A stretch of DNA of 64,000 bases from Laburnicola sp. R22_1 (Eukaryota; Ascomycota; Dothideomycetes; Pleosporales; Didymosphaeriaceae), in the NCBI GenBank assembly GCA_014281115.1, contig JACONQ010000002.1:992001-1056000 (forward strand). Direction: 5' to 3'. The position numbers and the translations under genes are program-made. Positions 42,303 to 53,468 of this stretch are shown in pieces. The notes under the pieces are model-generated. The model made no database searches. It had not been told where the DNA came from and was given only the letters and a program-made list of their open reading frames with translations. Numbering within the stretch: the stretch's first letter is position 1; each line of letters begins with the position of its first letter.

Positions 42303-44812
42303 ATGGCCGAGCCAATGTCGACGCTCTCTCCCGAGAAGCTCAATGCCGCCTCGCTTCCTATTTCTACCGACGACGACGTGGACATGACCAGCTGGCACGA
42401 CCCGCCCTCGTCGCCATTCATATCGCACGTCGACTCCGAGGACCAGGAGAACGTAGCGCCGGGCGTGGCTACAACGCCCAGTAAGCCGCTTTTGATTTTC
42501 GACGATGTTCCGCTGTCGGCCTTCAAGATGTCGCCCGAGAAGAAGCTCGGGCTGACGGAGAGGACAAGTCCGGCGAAGGCGTCGCCCAAGAAGCAGATGC
42601 TCGACGCGTTCGAGCAGGACTTGATGGGTGAAACTGCAAGCCGCATGAGTCCGAAGAAGGCCTCGCCGGTCAAGCAGGCGACAATGGAGCGTCCTGGCTC
42701 TGCTCTGAGCAGTCGGTCGCGCAGGAGCTCGCCCACAAAATCGTCTCGTCACCCTTCTGCCGAACCCAACCAGCGCATCCCGATGCCAATTGAAGGCAAT
42801 GCACTCGACGGTCTTCCCACGCCATCTAAACGCCCGTCCTCGTCGCATAGAGAGCCCGAATTGCGGGACAATGAAGGGCTGACCGTTGCTATGCGCTACA
42901 TGGAGCAGACGCACAGTGAGAGCCACCAGAGTTCCACTACGTACCAGACACCGGTCGAAGCGAATGGCCGTGGAGAGGCTTGGATGGAGGAGACAGAGTT
43001 CAATCCTGACGGTCCCGAGTTGACGTCTCTGGATATGGACGATACCTGCTTCAGCGAGTTCTCGGAGATGCCAGGCATAGACATGACCAAGCTTGCACAG
43101 CTTAGACAAAGCCCTACGAGAAATGGCCTCGTCGATCTGGTAAGGGCTCTTAATCCATTTGCCACTGGAGACACCTAATCCCTTCGCAGTCCACACCTCG
43201 CGCTCGCGCTCAGATGACACCCTCAACGGTTCGCCGTGCTGAAAGGACACCATCTCCTACACCACGACGCTCACGCAAAGAAAATGATACCACCAATCTA
43301 CTCCTCGACTTCACGGCCCAGTTTGAGGCTTTCTCTACCTCTCGGCATGGCTCCCCAGCACGTGGACGCACTTCTCTCACCAAATCCACAACCGAGCCCA
43401 ATCTACTCTCCTTTTACCAAAACCAGCGCTCGCCGGCCAAGGGAGGCTCGTCGCATGTACCCGCTACTCCAAACCAACATCGTCATCTCATGAATCTCTT
43501 GGATTTTGAACTACCTCCACCGCCGACACCGCGATCCATGCCCACTGTTACGATCAGGGAGCTAGAATCACTGAAGTCAAATTTCCAGTCCCAAATCTCT
43601 TCGTTGACGGCTAGCTTGTCGGGCAAGGAAGCTCAGGTCGAATCATTAGTTCAAGCAGTTTCAGACGCCGAACGCCGCGTTGGTGAGGCGCAAGAGTCAC
43701 TGCGAGACGAGCGATCTGCGCGTGAGCATGCAGAAGCGCAGATGGAGGACTGGAAGAAGAAGGGCGAAGAAGTGCAGAGCCTGCTACAGGACGTCCAATC
43801 TGAACTCGCACGCAATGATGCCGAGCGTGAACAACTCATCGCACGGCTGAACGAAGCCGAGAAGCGTGTCGAAGAAGCAGAGACTCGTTCGTCTGATCTC
43901 GAAACTAAACTCATCGAAGCCGAAAGCAAGAACGTCGACATGACCACTCTGGTTAATCCCGAGGAGGACAGCCGGAAAATCTACTCTGAAATCGAATGCC
44001 AGACTGCTGTTGCTGAGAAGGTTAACGAAGTCGCCCGCGATCTGCACTCAGCATACAAGGCGAAACATGAGAAGAAGATCAAGGCGCTCAAGGATAACTA
44101 TCAGAAGAAGGCTGACGAGCGGTGTAAAGAGCTTCGTCTCCAGATCATTCGTCTGGAACGTCAAGTAGAAGAAGCGGAGAAGAAGAAGGATGATACCTTT
44201 AGCAAAGTCATCCCAACCGACTTGGTCAAGACGAACGGCGAGGGCGCCAATGCCCCTGCTGCTGCTCAGACGTCCCAACCCGAAGACTTGAAGCTGCTCG
44301 AAGCGCTGAAGTCTGACATCGAGAACTTGAAAGCCAAGCTCGTCGGTCTGCAATCAGAACTTGAATCGCTCCGCAAATCCCACGACGATGCCCTGCAAGA
44401 GCTGGAGGCTGAGCGCGTCGAAAAGGGAGAGCTTGTCGCTGCAGCCGAGCAAATGCTCGCTATGTGCGGCGAAAAAATGGAGGAGATACAGCAGGAAGAG
44501 TTCCGCAAGTCGCAGATCTCTTCTTCTGATCCACCCAAAGCACCGGTTGAGCATTCGATGCGTTCCACAGGTTTCCTTGCCGGTAATGCACCGCCCGCTG
44601 CTCGCCCTGGTTCCGCGCTCGGAGGGGGCCGACCTGCAAGTGCGCTTGGCGAGCGTGGCGGAAGTAATGTTGCGAAGCCGTCGGGACTGAGAGCTCCTGG
44701 TGGTGGTGGATTCGGCTACGGGGGTCCGGCGCTGAACCGCAGTACGAGCGGTGGGAAGAGCAGGATTCTGAGCAATATTGAAAGAATGGGTGGAGCACGG
44801 GGCCAAGAGTAG
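42303..44812 (+). CDS. Large coiled-coil protein, possibly spindle-pole or NIMA-interacting type
   Basis: Exons 42303-43139 and 43190-44812, giving 819 residues. The N-terminal 430 residues are disordered with many SP/TP sites and SPKK/SPAK motifs (KMSPEKK, RTSPAKASPKK, TASRMSPKKASPVKQ), as expected for a Cdk or NIMA kinase substrate. A long coiled coil follows from about residue 395 to 690, including KIYSEIECQTAVAEKVNEVA and HEKKIKALKDNYQKKADERC. The C-terminus is Gly/Arg/Ser-rich and ends near SRILSNIERMGGARGQE. The layout recalls fungal spindle-pole proteins such as TinA or Cut12-like proteins, but I cannot confirm that without alignment. The gene itself is clearly real. Confidence 0.7.
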
Positions 44813-46133
44813 ATTGCGCGGCCTCGGGTTTATGGCCGTGTTGCGCGGGTGCAGTGGGATGGGTCGGTTTAACGGGTTGGGTGGGGGCCGGTGGGTTTGC
44901 CTAGGCTGGGGATGGATTGGGATTGTGTGCATATCCTGTGGCTTGGGCTTTCTGGGTCAGGGTTCGGATGGAGTTTGGATTGTTTTTGGCTTTGTTTTGG
45001 GACGGACTGTATAGTGTACTGTACAGTGGTGAGGGTGTCGTATGGGGCTTTATTATCTCAGCCTCTTACTGTGTGTTGAATACGTTGAAGTGAGCCGTTT
45101 GTCTATGCAGAGTCTTTTGCTTCTCTTCTCTGTTGCTCCGACTTGCTCGGTATCTGGTGGACTAGTCGAAGCGCGTTCTATGATGGTGCGGAGACCCGGA
45201 AAGAGACCCGTGGGTAGACCCTTGGTAGGATGTGACTTGCAATTGGGATTTTTTTTCTTGTCTTGGGCCATGAGTGGGTCTTGGGTTGTCCATGGCTCGG
45301 GTACTGCGGCGACGCACCACGCCTCACTCAAGCATGCACAACCCGACAGTCCGGTGACTCATGATTTCATTGCCGGGACTTTGGGACCCGACGAGGAATG
45401 TGAGGAGCCTGCCGAATTTTGTGTTTTTTTTGTTCAAACTTCGCAGTGGAGGTGCGAGCTCTGTGTGCTTTTTCGGCTACTGGGATAGGAGTGTTGTGTG
45501 TGCTCTTATGGATCAAGATCGCGCGACAGGGGTGAAGCAAGTTGGGAATGGAATTAACTCGTGTAGGCGCATTATTCACTACTTTGCACAACGACCATCG
45601 ACAAAGAAAGAAATAGGAATAGAAAGGCGCAGCGTGAACGACTACCATCTAGAGCTAGGTAACGAACTAACCAGGAGGTGCCATTTCCAATCCAACAAAG
45701 ACGTGACGTGAACGACAACAATATCGACCCAACTAACCACGTACCGTTTTCAATCCAACTAAAGACTTCAACCAAGAACCAGTATTCACCACCCACGACC
45801 AATTTATACCAAGCCAAACCACTCTAATACAACGCAAAACTCAACATACCATCCACAGGCATTCACAAATTCCCTTCTCATCTATTGCAACGCCATACAG
45901 CAATCCCATACCGCTCCAGTGCAGCTACGCCATTGATCAATCTATACCAAAACTCCAATCAGCGCCTGCAAAATCTAAAAAGAGCAGTCGGTAACTCCAT
46001 CCCAATTCTTGCTTTCCCATTCATTCATTCCACAGTCCACATATACACGTCTGTAACTCATGTTAACAGGTTCCTGCGGTGTAGGCCATTCGATGGCTGT
46101 CGCGCTTGCGGTACGCGGTTCTCCCATGTCCGG
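44813..46133. other. Intergenic between convergent genes
   Basis: About 1.3 kb between two converging genes. Strong strand bias in base use: G/T-rich near 44830-45030, A/C-rich near 45640-45960. No supported gene. Confidence 0.5.
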
Positions 46134-47879
46134 CTAGGACGATGTAGACCACGAGCTCAAGGTCTCTTCCGAAGACGTGATTTGTCCCGCGGGGTCGCTT
46201 GTTTGCGCGGTTTTTTCAATGACGACGATTACATCGTCGTTCTCGACGTTCGGGGGAGTTGAGGTTGGTGTCGAGGGGAGGAGTGGCGTCGGGGCTGGAG
46301 TCTGTGGTGGTGCCATAGTGGAGACTGCGGCGAGTGGAGACGTGACAGCGCGCTTTGCGGAAGATTGGGCTGGGGGAGCCTTCTCTGGTCGTGGAGACTG
46401 TATGGACCAGTTATCCGTGGATCCTGGAGACGATGTGTGCACGGAGATGATGTCTAGATCTGACATGGTGTCTTGCGCAGCTGGGGCTGGGATATCGGGC
46501 GTTTTGTAGCGATCATCGCCTGCGGAGACTATCGTCCACGTCTCGTCGCTATCGTCGCTGGTGGAAGTTAGAGTCCTGTGCATGCCTGAGCCCAATCCTT
46601 CCAACTGTGCCCCTGCACTCTTAGGGCGCGTCAGGCGAAGAGACTCCATGTATTCCTTTAGCTCGGAAACTTCGATCGCATCAAACAGTCTTGTTGTGCG
46701 CGACATGGGTGATTCCAGTGACTCCTCGTGTGCTACCTCAGTCGTGAGGTCTGGGTGAGGCGAAGGATGGGAAGAGCGGCTACACCAGCACGGACTTGCG
46801 TGACCCATTTCCAGAAAGGTTTCAACGCTCATCGAGGATGTTGACCTTGGCAGTGACTCAAAATGCTTCGAGAAGCGGGAATGACGCGATGAGTTGACTG
46901 CTCCGCCGGACTGTAACGCAGGGGGCAAGCCACCACTGTAATATGGAACACGACCTATGGGAGAGGATGGTACTGATAATCTTTCTGGAAGACGGCCAGA
47001 CTCTGGGAGCAGGGGAGAAAGGGGTGAAGCTCGTGGCGACGGCGTGCCTGTCAAGGGTGTCGTCGTAAGCCTAGGTGATGCGGCGCGAAGAGGTGTGGTA
47101 GACAGCGGAACGAACGGCGAAGCCATAATGGGGGGCGTATCAGCCATTGTAGCAAAATTTTCGAGGCCAGAAAACTGCGCAAGCGACGAAGGGAGTGGTG
47201 ACGGACGAACGGGTGCGGTGTTTGAATCGGGAAATGTAGCTGGATCAGATGTTTGGGAAGCGAGAGCTGGGAACGACGGCGAGGCAGTCTCCTTCTGCGC
47301 AAGCTCGGGAGGCATTACGACGGGAGGTTTCGCGCCCTGTCGAGTAAATTCTGGACGTGCTGGCTATGTGGATTTCTCCATGGTTGCTCGACGCGCAGTT
47401 GGAGAAGGGGTTGCAAGAAATGCTGAGAAAGGAAAAGGCCTCGTCGTCTCTCCGTCGGTTGGTCGATCTGCTTCAACTTGGGTTAAAGAGGGCTCAGCCT
47501 GCGAAATATAAAGAAAAGGGTTATTAGTCTCCACGTTGTTCTCTGGGCGGAACTGTGGGGCCCCGTGGTGCGTTACCGTGGTTATATAGGGTGGGGGTCC
47601 GTTCCGTGACGCACTGTTGGTCGATCCATGGTTGAGGCCCAGTGCCGCCACTTGATCGCAAAGTTTGCCAACATCATTATTGGTACGGGCATCATGACTG
47701 TTTTTTGAGGCATGTTTGAGCTTATTGTGCTTGCCTGCCCGTTTGCCCCGGCGACTGGATACATTGCCGGGAGTTTGAACAAAGTCAAACGCCCATTTGG
47801 CCTGCGTTGTGGGCTGTTCGAGCTCTGCGAGTATGCTGAACGGGTTCGCTATTTCGCCATTAGCAAGGCAGTCTGCGCA
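46134..47879 (-). CDS. Ser/Pro-rich protein of unknown function, with an in-frame TAG
   Basis: The main frame, 47315-46134 from MPPELAQKETASPSF, encodes 393 Ser/Pro/Thr-rich residues with conserved-looking blocks (GRVPYYSGGLPPAL, RTTRLFDAIEVSELKEYMESLRL, DDSDETWTIVSAGDD). Coding-like sequence continues upstream in the same frame through a plausible 78-bp intron (47499-47576, GTAACG..TTCGCAG) into an exon that starts near 47879 after a TGTAG acceptor (CADCLANGEIANPFSILAELEQP, then TPGNVSSRRGKRAGKH). A TAG at 47364-47366 separates the two parts. Either translation starts at 47315, or an unseen intron removes the stop, or the gene carries a nonsense mutation (CAG to TAG). I do not recognise the family. 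Confidence 0.55.
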
Positions 47880-48803
47880 CTACAGCTTAACCTACGTGTT
47901 GGGGCGAACTCGTGATTGGAGAAACATGATGCTCGTCGTGTTGCTAAACTCATGGGTGAGCGGAGCATACGGCGCTTAGGGCTGCAATTGCTCTTGGGGT
48001 TTTGAGCCGTGCATGGCCGTTGGGAGGAAAGTCTATCGTGGCAAGCAAGGCGAGTCCGGCCAGGTCCCATGGTAGCTTGTTCAGGGCTCGGTACTAGGAA
48101 TAACGTAGGAATAGGGTAGTCAAGATGCACCGCGAGAAAGGCTTCTAGGATGGAAAAGTCGGTTTGCTAAAGGCAAGAGAGAAGCATGACGCATGCGGGT
48201 TTCGGACGGGAAGCCCAGCGCCACATGTTGGGGTGCCCAGGTGCGGAAAGAGTCAAACTGGTCGAAGGTTCCTGGAAGTGACAAACTGCGCGATGCGGGT
48301 CGCATCTCGACAGAACTGAAGCCATGCAGTAGCTCAGAAATTCTGGCCAGAATGCTGTCTTTGGCGGTTAGCAAGAGCACGTGTAAATACGCAAGTGCCC
48401 CTATCATGATGGACAGTGGGCTCCAAGGTTCCAAGGTTCGAAGAGAACCACGGGCTCCGAACCACACCTACCGCATTCACATGAAGACCAGAACCGCCCA
48501 AAACAACAGCGGGCATGCATCGAAGAAATTGGTCAACTTGAGTATCGACTCTGTTAGAAAACAAGGTCACGCATAGCCAATCTCAAAGGGAGACTTCAGA
48601 CAGTCAAGCATCGCCTAGGATGATCAGAAGCAGGAACGAGCGGGTGCCAATGTCTGCCCGGAAGCGGCACCAGAGAAGAGCATTTCTCAACAAGACGATA
48701 TTTGTATTTCCAGAAAATGGCGTGCTCAAACACTGAGCAGAGAAAGCATGGTGGGAGTGTCGTGTCGCCGCGACAGGTGGAGGCCGTGGCGGTGGGCGTT
48801 GTC
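47880..48803. other. Gene-free flank left of the MULE-like element
   Basis: About 0.9 kb; any further 5' exon of the gene to the left would lie here. Open frames (for example 48193-48576 plus and 48120-48467 minus) overlap and look like chance frames. Confidence 0.45.
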
Positions 48804-48879
48804 GGGAATTGATAGGGGGACCACCACTTTTACTAGTGGCACCACCCTGACTAAGCGTCACCATGACTAAGCCGCAGAC
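48804..48879 (+). repeat. Left terminal inverted repeat of MULE-like element
   Basis: 76 bp, exact inverse of 50940-51015. CpA and TpG sites within it are unchanged although the interior has many TAG and TAA stops. Confidence 0.95.
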
Positions 48880-49249
48880 GCACAACATCGCGCTCCTGAT
48901 AATGCAAATAGAGGATTAATGTGCAGAGGCGCAGTTGCTAGATACATTTAAAATAGAATTCTATAGATTAACTAATTGAATTAACGACCCTACCCACGCC
49001 CTATGGGGCACTGAGTCCTTGTATGACCTTCTATATGGCAATTGGAACAGGTTGGAGGCCTTTTCTTGTATTCTTGTGGCAAGCCACTCCCCCATAATAG
49101 TCCTTCTAATGCCTTAGCTTCTCCAACCTCAAATAATAAAGGACTCCTCTTCTCAGCTTTGCCTTAAGAGGTTGGAAAGGGCGAACAGCGCTGCTTTGTA
49201 GATGTTGGGAGACAAGGTTCCAGGATTAGCCTAAACGAAATAGAATATT

Positions 49250-50956
49250 AGAATATGTAATGGAATATGGAGAGATTTAGTACCTATATGGAAGAGAAGA
49301 CTCCTTAATCCGCCAGAAAGGGTGTATTTCCTTAAGCTCGATAGCCGATTTCGACTCCAATATATCTGAAATTCGATGGGAGTAGGGCAATCCTATTGTT
49401 CTGCTAAAAACGTTTGTACATTGGGCTAATGGAGTTGTTTCTGTAGCCTGTTTAACTTTGTCATGCTGCTAAACTAGGAGAACAATAGCGTGCCTTAAGA
49501 CCCTGCGAATAATGTTAACAAAAAGCGTCTTACTAGGAAATATAGGAATAAAAATGCGGTTCTGAGCAAGTGCCACAGTAAGAGCATTAAGCTGCCCTTT
49601 AACACTCTTCTTTACAAGCTTAAATACTAATAAGATATTAGCTGTGGAATTAGTAATCCAGTGCTTTACAGCGGCATGCGCTCCCTCTACTTATAAGGTT
49701 GCAGCATTTCCTAGATATAGCCACTATTAGGACTATGCCACTACAAATTTCTCTTAATGTACAAGCTATGTCATATTCAAGTAGCAGAACACATGCTGCT
49801 TGTCTGCAAGAAACGCCTCTATCTCGCTTTTAGCTTATTTATAGAGCCCCTCTATATATGCGGTATAAATCTTAATCTAGCGGCCAAAGAAGTTGTTGTA
49901 TTCCTTATTTGTCGAGAATTCCTTCTTACAATTTACTTAGACATTCTTATAAATATGCCATACACAAAGAAGATGCGGAAACTAAGGGACTTTATTGCTA
50001 ATTGCGGATAGAAGTGCGGCATCTTAGTCTGTACACAGTATAGGAGGTTCGATAGGCAGCTTAAGAAGCAAAAGGAAAGAGCGTAGAGCCTATAGGTAGC
50101 TTTTAGCTTGTTTGTTCTGTATAAAGCAAAATGCAATTAAGAAGCTGGCATTTATTAGAGCGACACTAATAATATAGAGCAGAGGCATGCGGTATTAGTT
50201 TGTCTTATAAGTGCAGTTAAGGAGGAAGACCCTATTATATTTGTTAGCAAACTTAATTAACCTCTTATGCGCGAATATAAGAAATGTTATATATCCACCA
50301 CTATCACACTATAGTCTATGTTCCCAGTTTCCTTCTTTTAGAAGTTGATCCATAAGGTGTTCCACTAGTAATCTCCCTTCTAATTGCTTAATACGCTTAG
50401 CTATACGTATGTTGTAGATGTTGCAGCGAGTAAAGAGCGCAGAAGGGTTCTTATCTTAAAGAATGGCTTTAATAGCTTGCAGTTTAACATTAAGTCTAGA
50501 TAGTTAAGCAATATCTACCCTTTGTTTAGCTATAAATTTTCGCGCGTGCGGATGTGCTACTAAATCGTTAGCTCTATGTGTATGTTGCGGGTTCCTTACC
50601 TTAAGATCCTAAGTTTTATCACTGCAGCGTGCACTGTAAAGCTAAAAAGGACAGCTAATCTGTTGTGTTAAGGTCTTTCTACGCTTGGAACCGTTAGGTG
50701 CATTAATCCAGTTGTGGTATTTCCTACTAAGATCGCAGCCTAATACCACATTCTTGTTCGCGGTTGAGCGTTAAATTGTGAGAACATAGCCATAATTAAG
50801 AGCGAATTGTCGCACAGAAGAAATAAGTGCTTCTTGGTTAGGATAAGTGGATTTAGAAGGAGGTTCCATAATAGTGTTATTTCTAGTGGAGTGTGCAGTG
50901 ACAGGAACATAAACAGTCGTTGCTAGGGTGCTATGCGGAGTCTGCGGCTTAGTCAT
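49250..50956 (-). pseudogene. MULE-type transposase pseudogene
   Basis: On the minus strand the frame starts near 50956 and reads YPNQEALISSVRQFALNYGY, the usual opening of fungal MULE transposases with a FAR1-like N-terminus. It continues with RSTANKNVVLGCD, GSKRRKTLTQQISCPF, RNPQHTHRANDLVAHPHARK and, further on, GYITFLIFAHKRLIKFANKYNR, HLLCMAYL and near the end LPYSHRISDILE..ELKEIHPFW. More than twenty stops, mostly TAG and TAA, and some frame changes interrupt it. The catalytic segment around the expected central Asp is destroyed. The pattern fits RIP. Ends are approximate. Confidence 0.85.
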
Positions 50957-51015
50957 GGTGACGCTTAGTCAGGGTGGTGCCACTAGTAAAAGTGGTGGTC
51001 CCCCTATCAATTCCC
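50940..51015 (-). repeat. Right terminal inverted repeat of MULE-like element
   Basis: 76 bp, exact inverse of 48804-48879. Immediately followed by TGGCAGAGC. Confidence 0.95.
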
Positions 51016-51236
51016 TGGCAGAGCTACCCTAGTATGACGCAAAAAAATCGGCGCCCTTCAGTGCCTTCACTCATGTGGGGAAACAGCAACCACGCCAACC
51101 ACGCTCTCGCCCCGCCGCCCGCTCTCGCCTCTCCTACACTGCTCTGGGCGCTCCAGGATAATTGCATCCCCCCAGTCGCGCACAATTATCTTGGAGTCGC
51201 TGTGCCCGCCTTCCTCGCTCTCAGCGCATCACCACC

Positions 51237-53468
51237 ATGGCTCCCAGCCAGACCGACACGGTCGCCGCCGCCGCGTCCCAGAAGCAGCCGCGCCGCTCAG
51301 TCAACCGCATCATTCCAGCCGTCCCCCACCGCTTCTCTCGACCGGTGCCGCCGCCCGCTGCGAGGCCTATCACGCCCGCGGGGTCTACGACTGTGACTCC
51401 CGGCGAGCCGGAGCCGCAGTCAGCACCGGAGAGCGCAGTCGCAGAAGCTGGGTCTGCCCACGTCGAGACGCCTCTGACGCCCGATTCCAAAGCATCAGCT
51501 GTCTACAGTGGCGATGCTGAGGAGCCTGTATTGGCTACCTCGCCCGCGCACTCTGGGGACGACTCTGGGGACGACCACGTAGAGGCGGCGCCGGACACCC
51601 AAGGTACGTTGCCGCCGAGTTGCAAGCTGCCACGAGCTGGCCAGAGTAGTCTGACCAAGTCTCCAGCAGACGGAGATGGCGAGCAACATATCGATGGTCT
51701 TGCTACGCCTCAGCCCGAGCCTGTGATTGTGGCAGTCAATGGCGAGCCGCCCAAGACAACCGTGCCCGCCGAACTTCCGCCAGAGTTCCATCCCAGGGAG
51801 AATTCGATCATATCCACGCCCGCCGCAGATAGCGTCGAGGCCCCTTTTCACTCGCGGCCTGCTCGTGTCTCTGCCCACCGGCCACGATCGAGCGTAGAGG
51901 GCCTTGTGTTTGGAGGCATCGCACAGGAATCTCCCGCAATGCCGTCCACCCCACAGGAGTTTGAGCCGGATATGCGCACTTCACAGCAGGCTTTCGCCCG
52001 CGGTCCTCCGGCCTTTGCTCCTCCACATCTTGCTCCCCAATTCTATCCTGGCCATTCACACCACCCGTCCGAGTCCAACGTATCTTGGCCATATCCCGCA
52101 TATGCCACGACGCTGCCGCCTGACGCCGTCTATGCCAACGGGAACGATTTTCACTCGCCTGCATATCCGCCTGTGTCGGGGGCCTTCCAAGCACCGTTTC
52201 CGGCACCTTTCTCGCCGCAAGACGGCCCCGTGGCGATGGCGATGAATGGTACTGCTGTGAGATCTCATTCTCAGTCTCCTAACAGGTCGCAGTTCGGCGA
52301 AGCTGATTCTCGAACCCACTACGGTGACGAAGTGCAGAACGTTCCGTACGCCAACGGCCCGTCTCCACCACAGTACTCCACAACGCCTCCAGTATACGAC
52401 ATCGCCAAGCACGTCCTCAATCTCTTCGGCAATCCTGAATTCACTGACTACGTTCTCCACATTCGGTCGCCAGATGCTATGCTCTTTTCTCTGCCGGTTC
52501 ATGCAGTTATAGTGTCCCGAAGCCCGGTGATATTTGAAGCTCTTCGACACAGTTCACCGCCCGCGTACCAGACTAAAGACCCACGGAGATTGGTTGAAGT
52601 ATTGACGGATGATCGGTTCGTCACCCCCGAATCTTTGCACGAAGCTGTCAAAATCATGTATGCGGGACCGCTACTGCCTTCCGAGGCGTTCCTCTACGGC
52701 TTGAGTCCCTATGATGGCGGCCACGATCAAAGCTACACATACAATGAAGCCCGCAAACGCATGGGCCAAGCAGTCAGCTACGCTGCTGCCGGTAGAGTGT
52801 TACAGCTTGCCGAAATGCAAGCTTGTGGCCTACAATTGGCGAAAGCTCTCCTCCGCTGGGATACAGTCGATATCGCGCTTCAGTTCTGTCTTTTGGCCAA
52901 TAAGACGACTGTACAACCTAATGGTTTTGGCACTGACGCTCGGATCTTGGAGGCGTACGCTGCGCCACTACTCCAAGATGCCGTAGAGTTCATCGCTTAC
53001 AACTTCCCATCGGATTTCGGTCTCTACACTATCGCCCCGGAACTGCCACAGGTGCCACGGCTACCGACTCTCATCGAATCAAAGCAGCCATCCCACAATC
53101 CGCGTCTTAGTAAGATCCGATTTGGCGATGCGCCTCCAGAGGAAGAGCTCAAGCCGAGCCATGTCACCCAGCTTCTCTCGAGCATTCTCCTTTCCATGCC
53201 GGTAACTGTACTAGACCGACTCTTCAATCACCCTGCGGCTGCCAATCAAGTTGGCTGGAGTGGACTAGTCAAAATCATGCGAGACGTGATTGAGGAGCGT
53301 GAGAGGCGCCGTCAGAAGGGGTTGCAGAATCAAGCCAAATTTTCCCTGGATGCAACGGTTCCTAGGATCATGTTGGAAAATCTTCATCGAGAGGAGCGCG
53401 TTGAGCCTACTTCGGAGCGGCCTTCAGGCTTCAAGCCTGTAGCTAGCCATCGGACGGGTCAGTCCTGA
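51237..53468 (+). CDS. BTB/POZ-domain protein
   Basis: Single exon, 743 residues, with start at 51237 in a good context (ACCACCATGG). An in-frame upstream ATG at 51162 is also open but lies in 5' leader-like sequence. The N-terminal half is disordered and Pro/Ser-rich. A BTB/POZ fold begins near residue 390: VLNLFGNPEFTDYVLHI, LFSLPVHAVIVSRSPVIFEAL, and then HEAVKIMYAGPLLPS, followed by a BACK-like helical region (YAAAGRVLQLAEMQACGLQLAKALL). BTB domains mediate dimerisation and cullin-3 or transcription-factor contacts. The C-terminus is helical and basic (IEERERRRQKGLQNQ). A dead MULE-like element sits upstream and may have replaced part of the promoter. Confidence 0.85.
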   Translation: MAPSQTDTVAAAASQKQPRRSVNRIIPAVPHRFSRPVPPPAARPITPAGSTTVTPGEPEPQSAPESAVAEAGSAHVETPLTPDSKASAVYSGDAEEPVLATSPAHSGDDSGDDHVEAAPDTQGTLPPSCKLPRAGQSSLTKSPADGDGEQHIDGLATPQPEPVIVAVNGEPPKTTVPAELPPEFHPRENSIISTPAADSVEAPFHSRPARVSAHRPRSSVEGLVFGGIAQESPAMPSTPQEFEPDMRTSQQAFARGPPAFAPPHLAPQFYPGHSHHPSESNVSWPYPAYATTLPPDAVYANGNDFHSPAYPPVSGAFQAPFPAPFSPQDGPVAMAMNGTAVRSHSQSPNRSQFGEADSRTHYGDEVQNVPYANGPSPPQYSTTPPVYDIAKHVLNLFGNPEFTDYVLHIRSPDAMLFSLPVHAVIVSRSPVIFEALRHSSPPAYQTKDPRRLVEVLTDDRFVTPESLHEAVKIMYAGPLLPSEAFLYGLSPYDGGHDQSYTYNEARKRMGQAVSYAAAGRVLQLAEMQACGLQLAKALLRWDTVDIALQFCLLANKTTVQPNGFGTDARILEAYAAPLLQDAVEFIAYNFPSDFGLYTIAPELPQVPRLPTLIESKQPSHNPRLSKIRFGDAPPEEELKPSHVTQLLSSILLSMPVTVLDRLFNHPAAANQVGWSGLVKIMRDVIEERERRRQKGLQNQAKFSLDATVPRIMLENLHREERVEPTSERPSGFKPVASHRTGQS

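Larger units (their letters stand above)
48804..51015 (-). mobile_element. MULE-like DNA transposon (inactive)
   Basis: 2212-bp element with perfect 76-bp terminal inverted repeats (48804-48879 and 50940-51015) that start GGGAATTGATAGGGGGACC and end GCCGCAGAC. The inside is AT-richer than the flanks and carries a heavily broken MULE/FAR1-type transposase on the minus strand. I see no 9-bp target duplication right outside the repeats. The right end lies 221 bp upstream of the BTB protein start codon. Confidence 0.88.
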
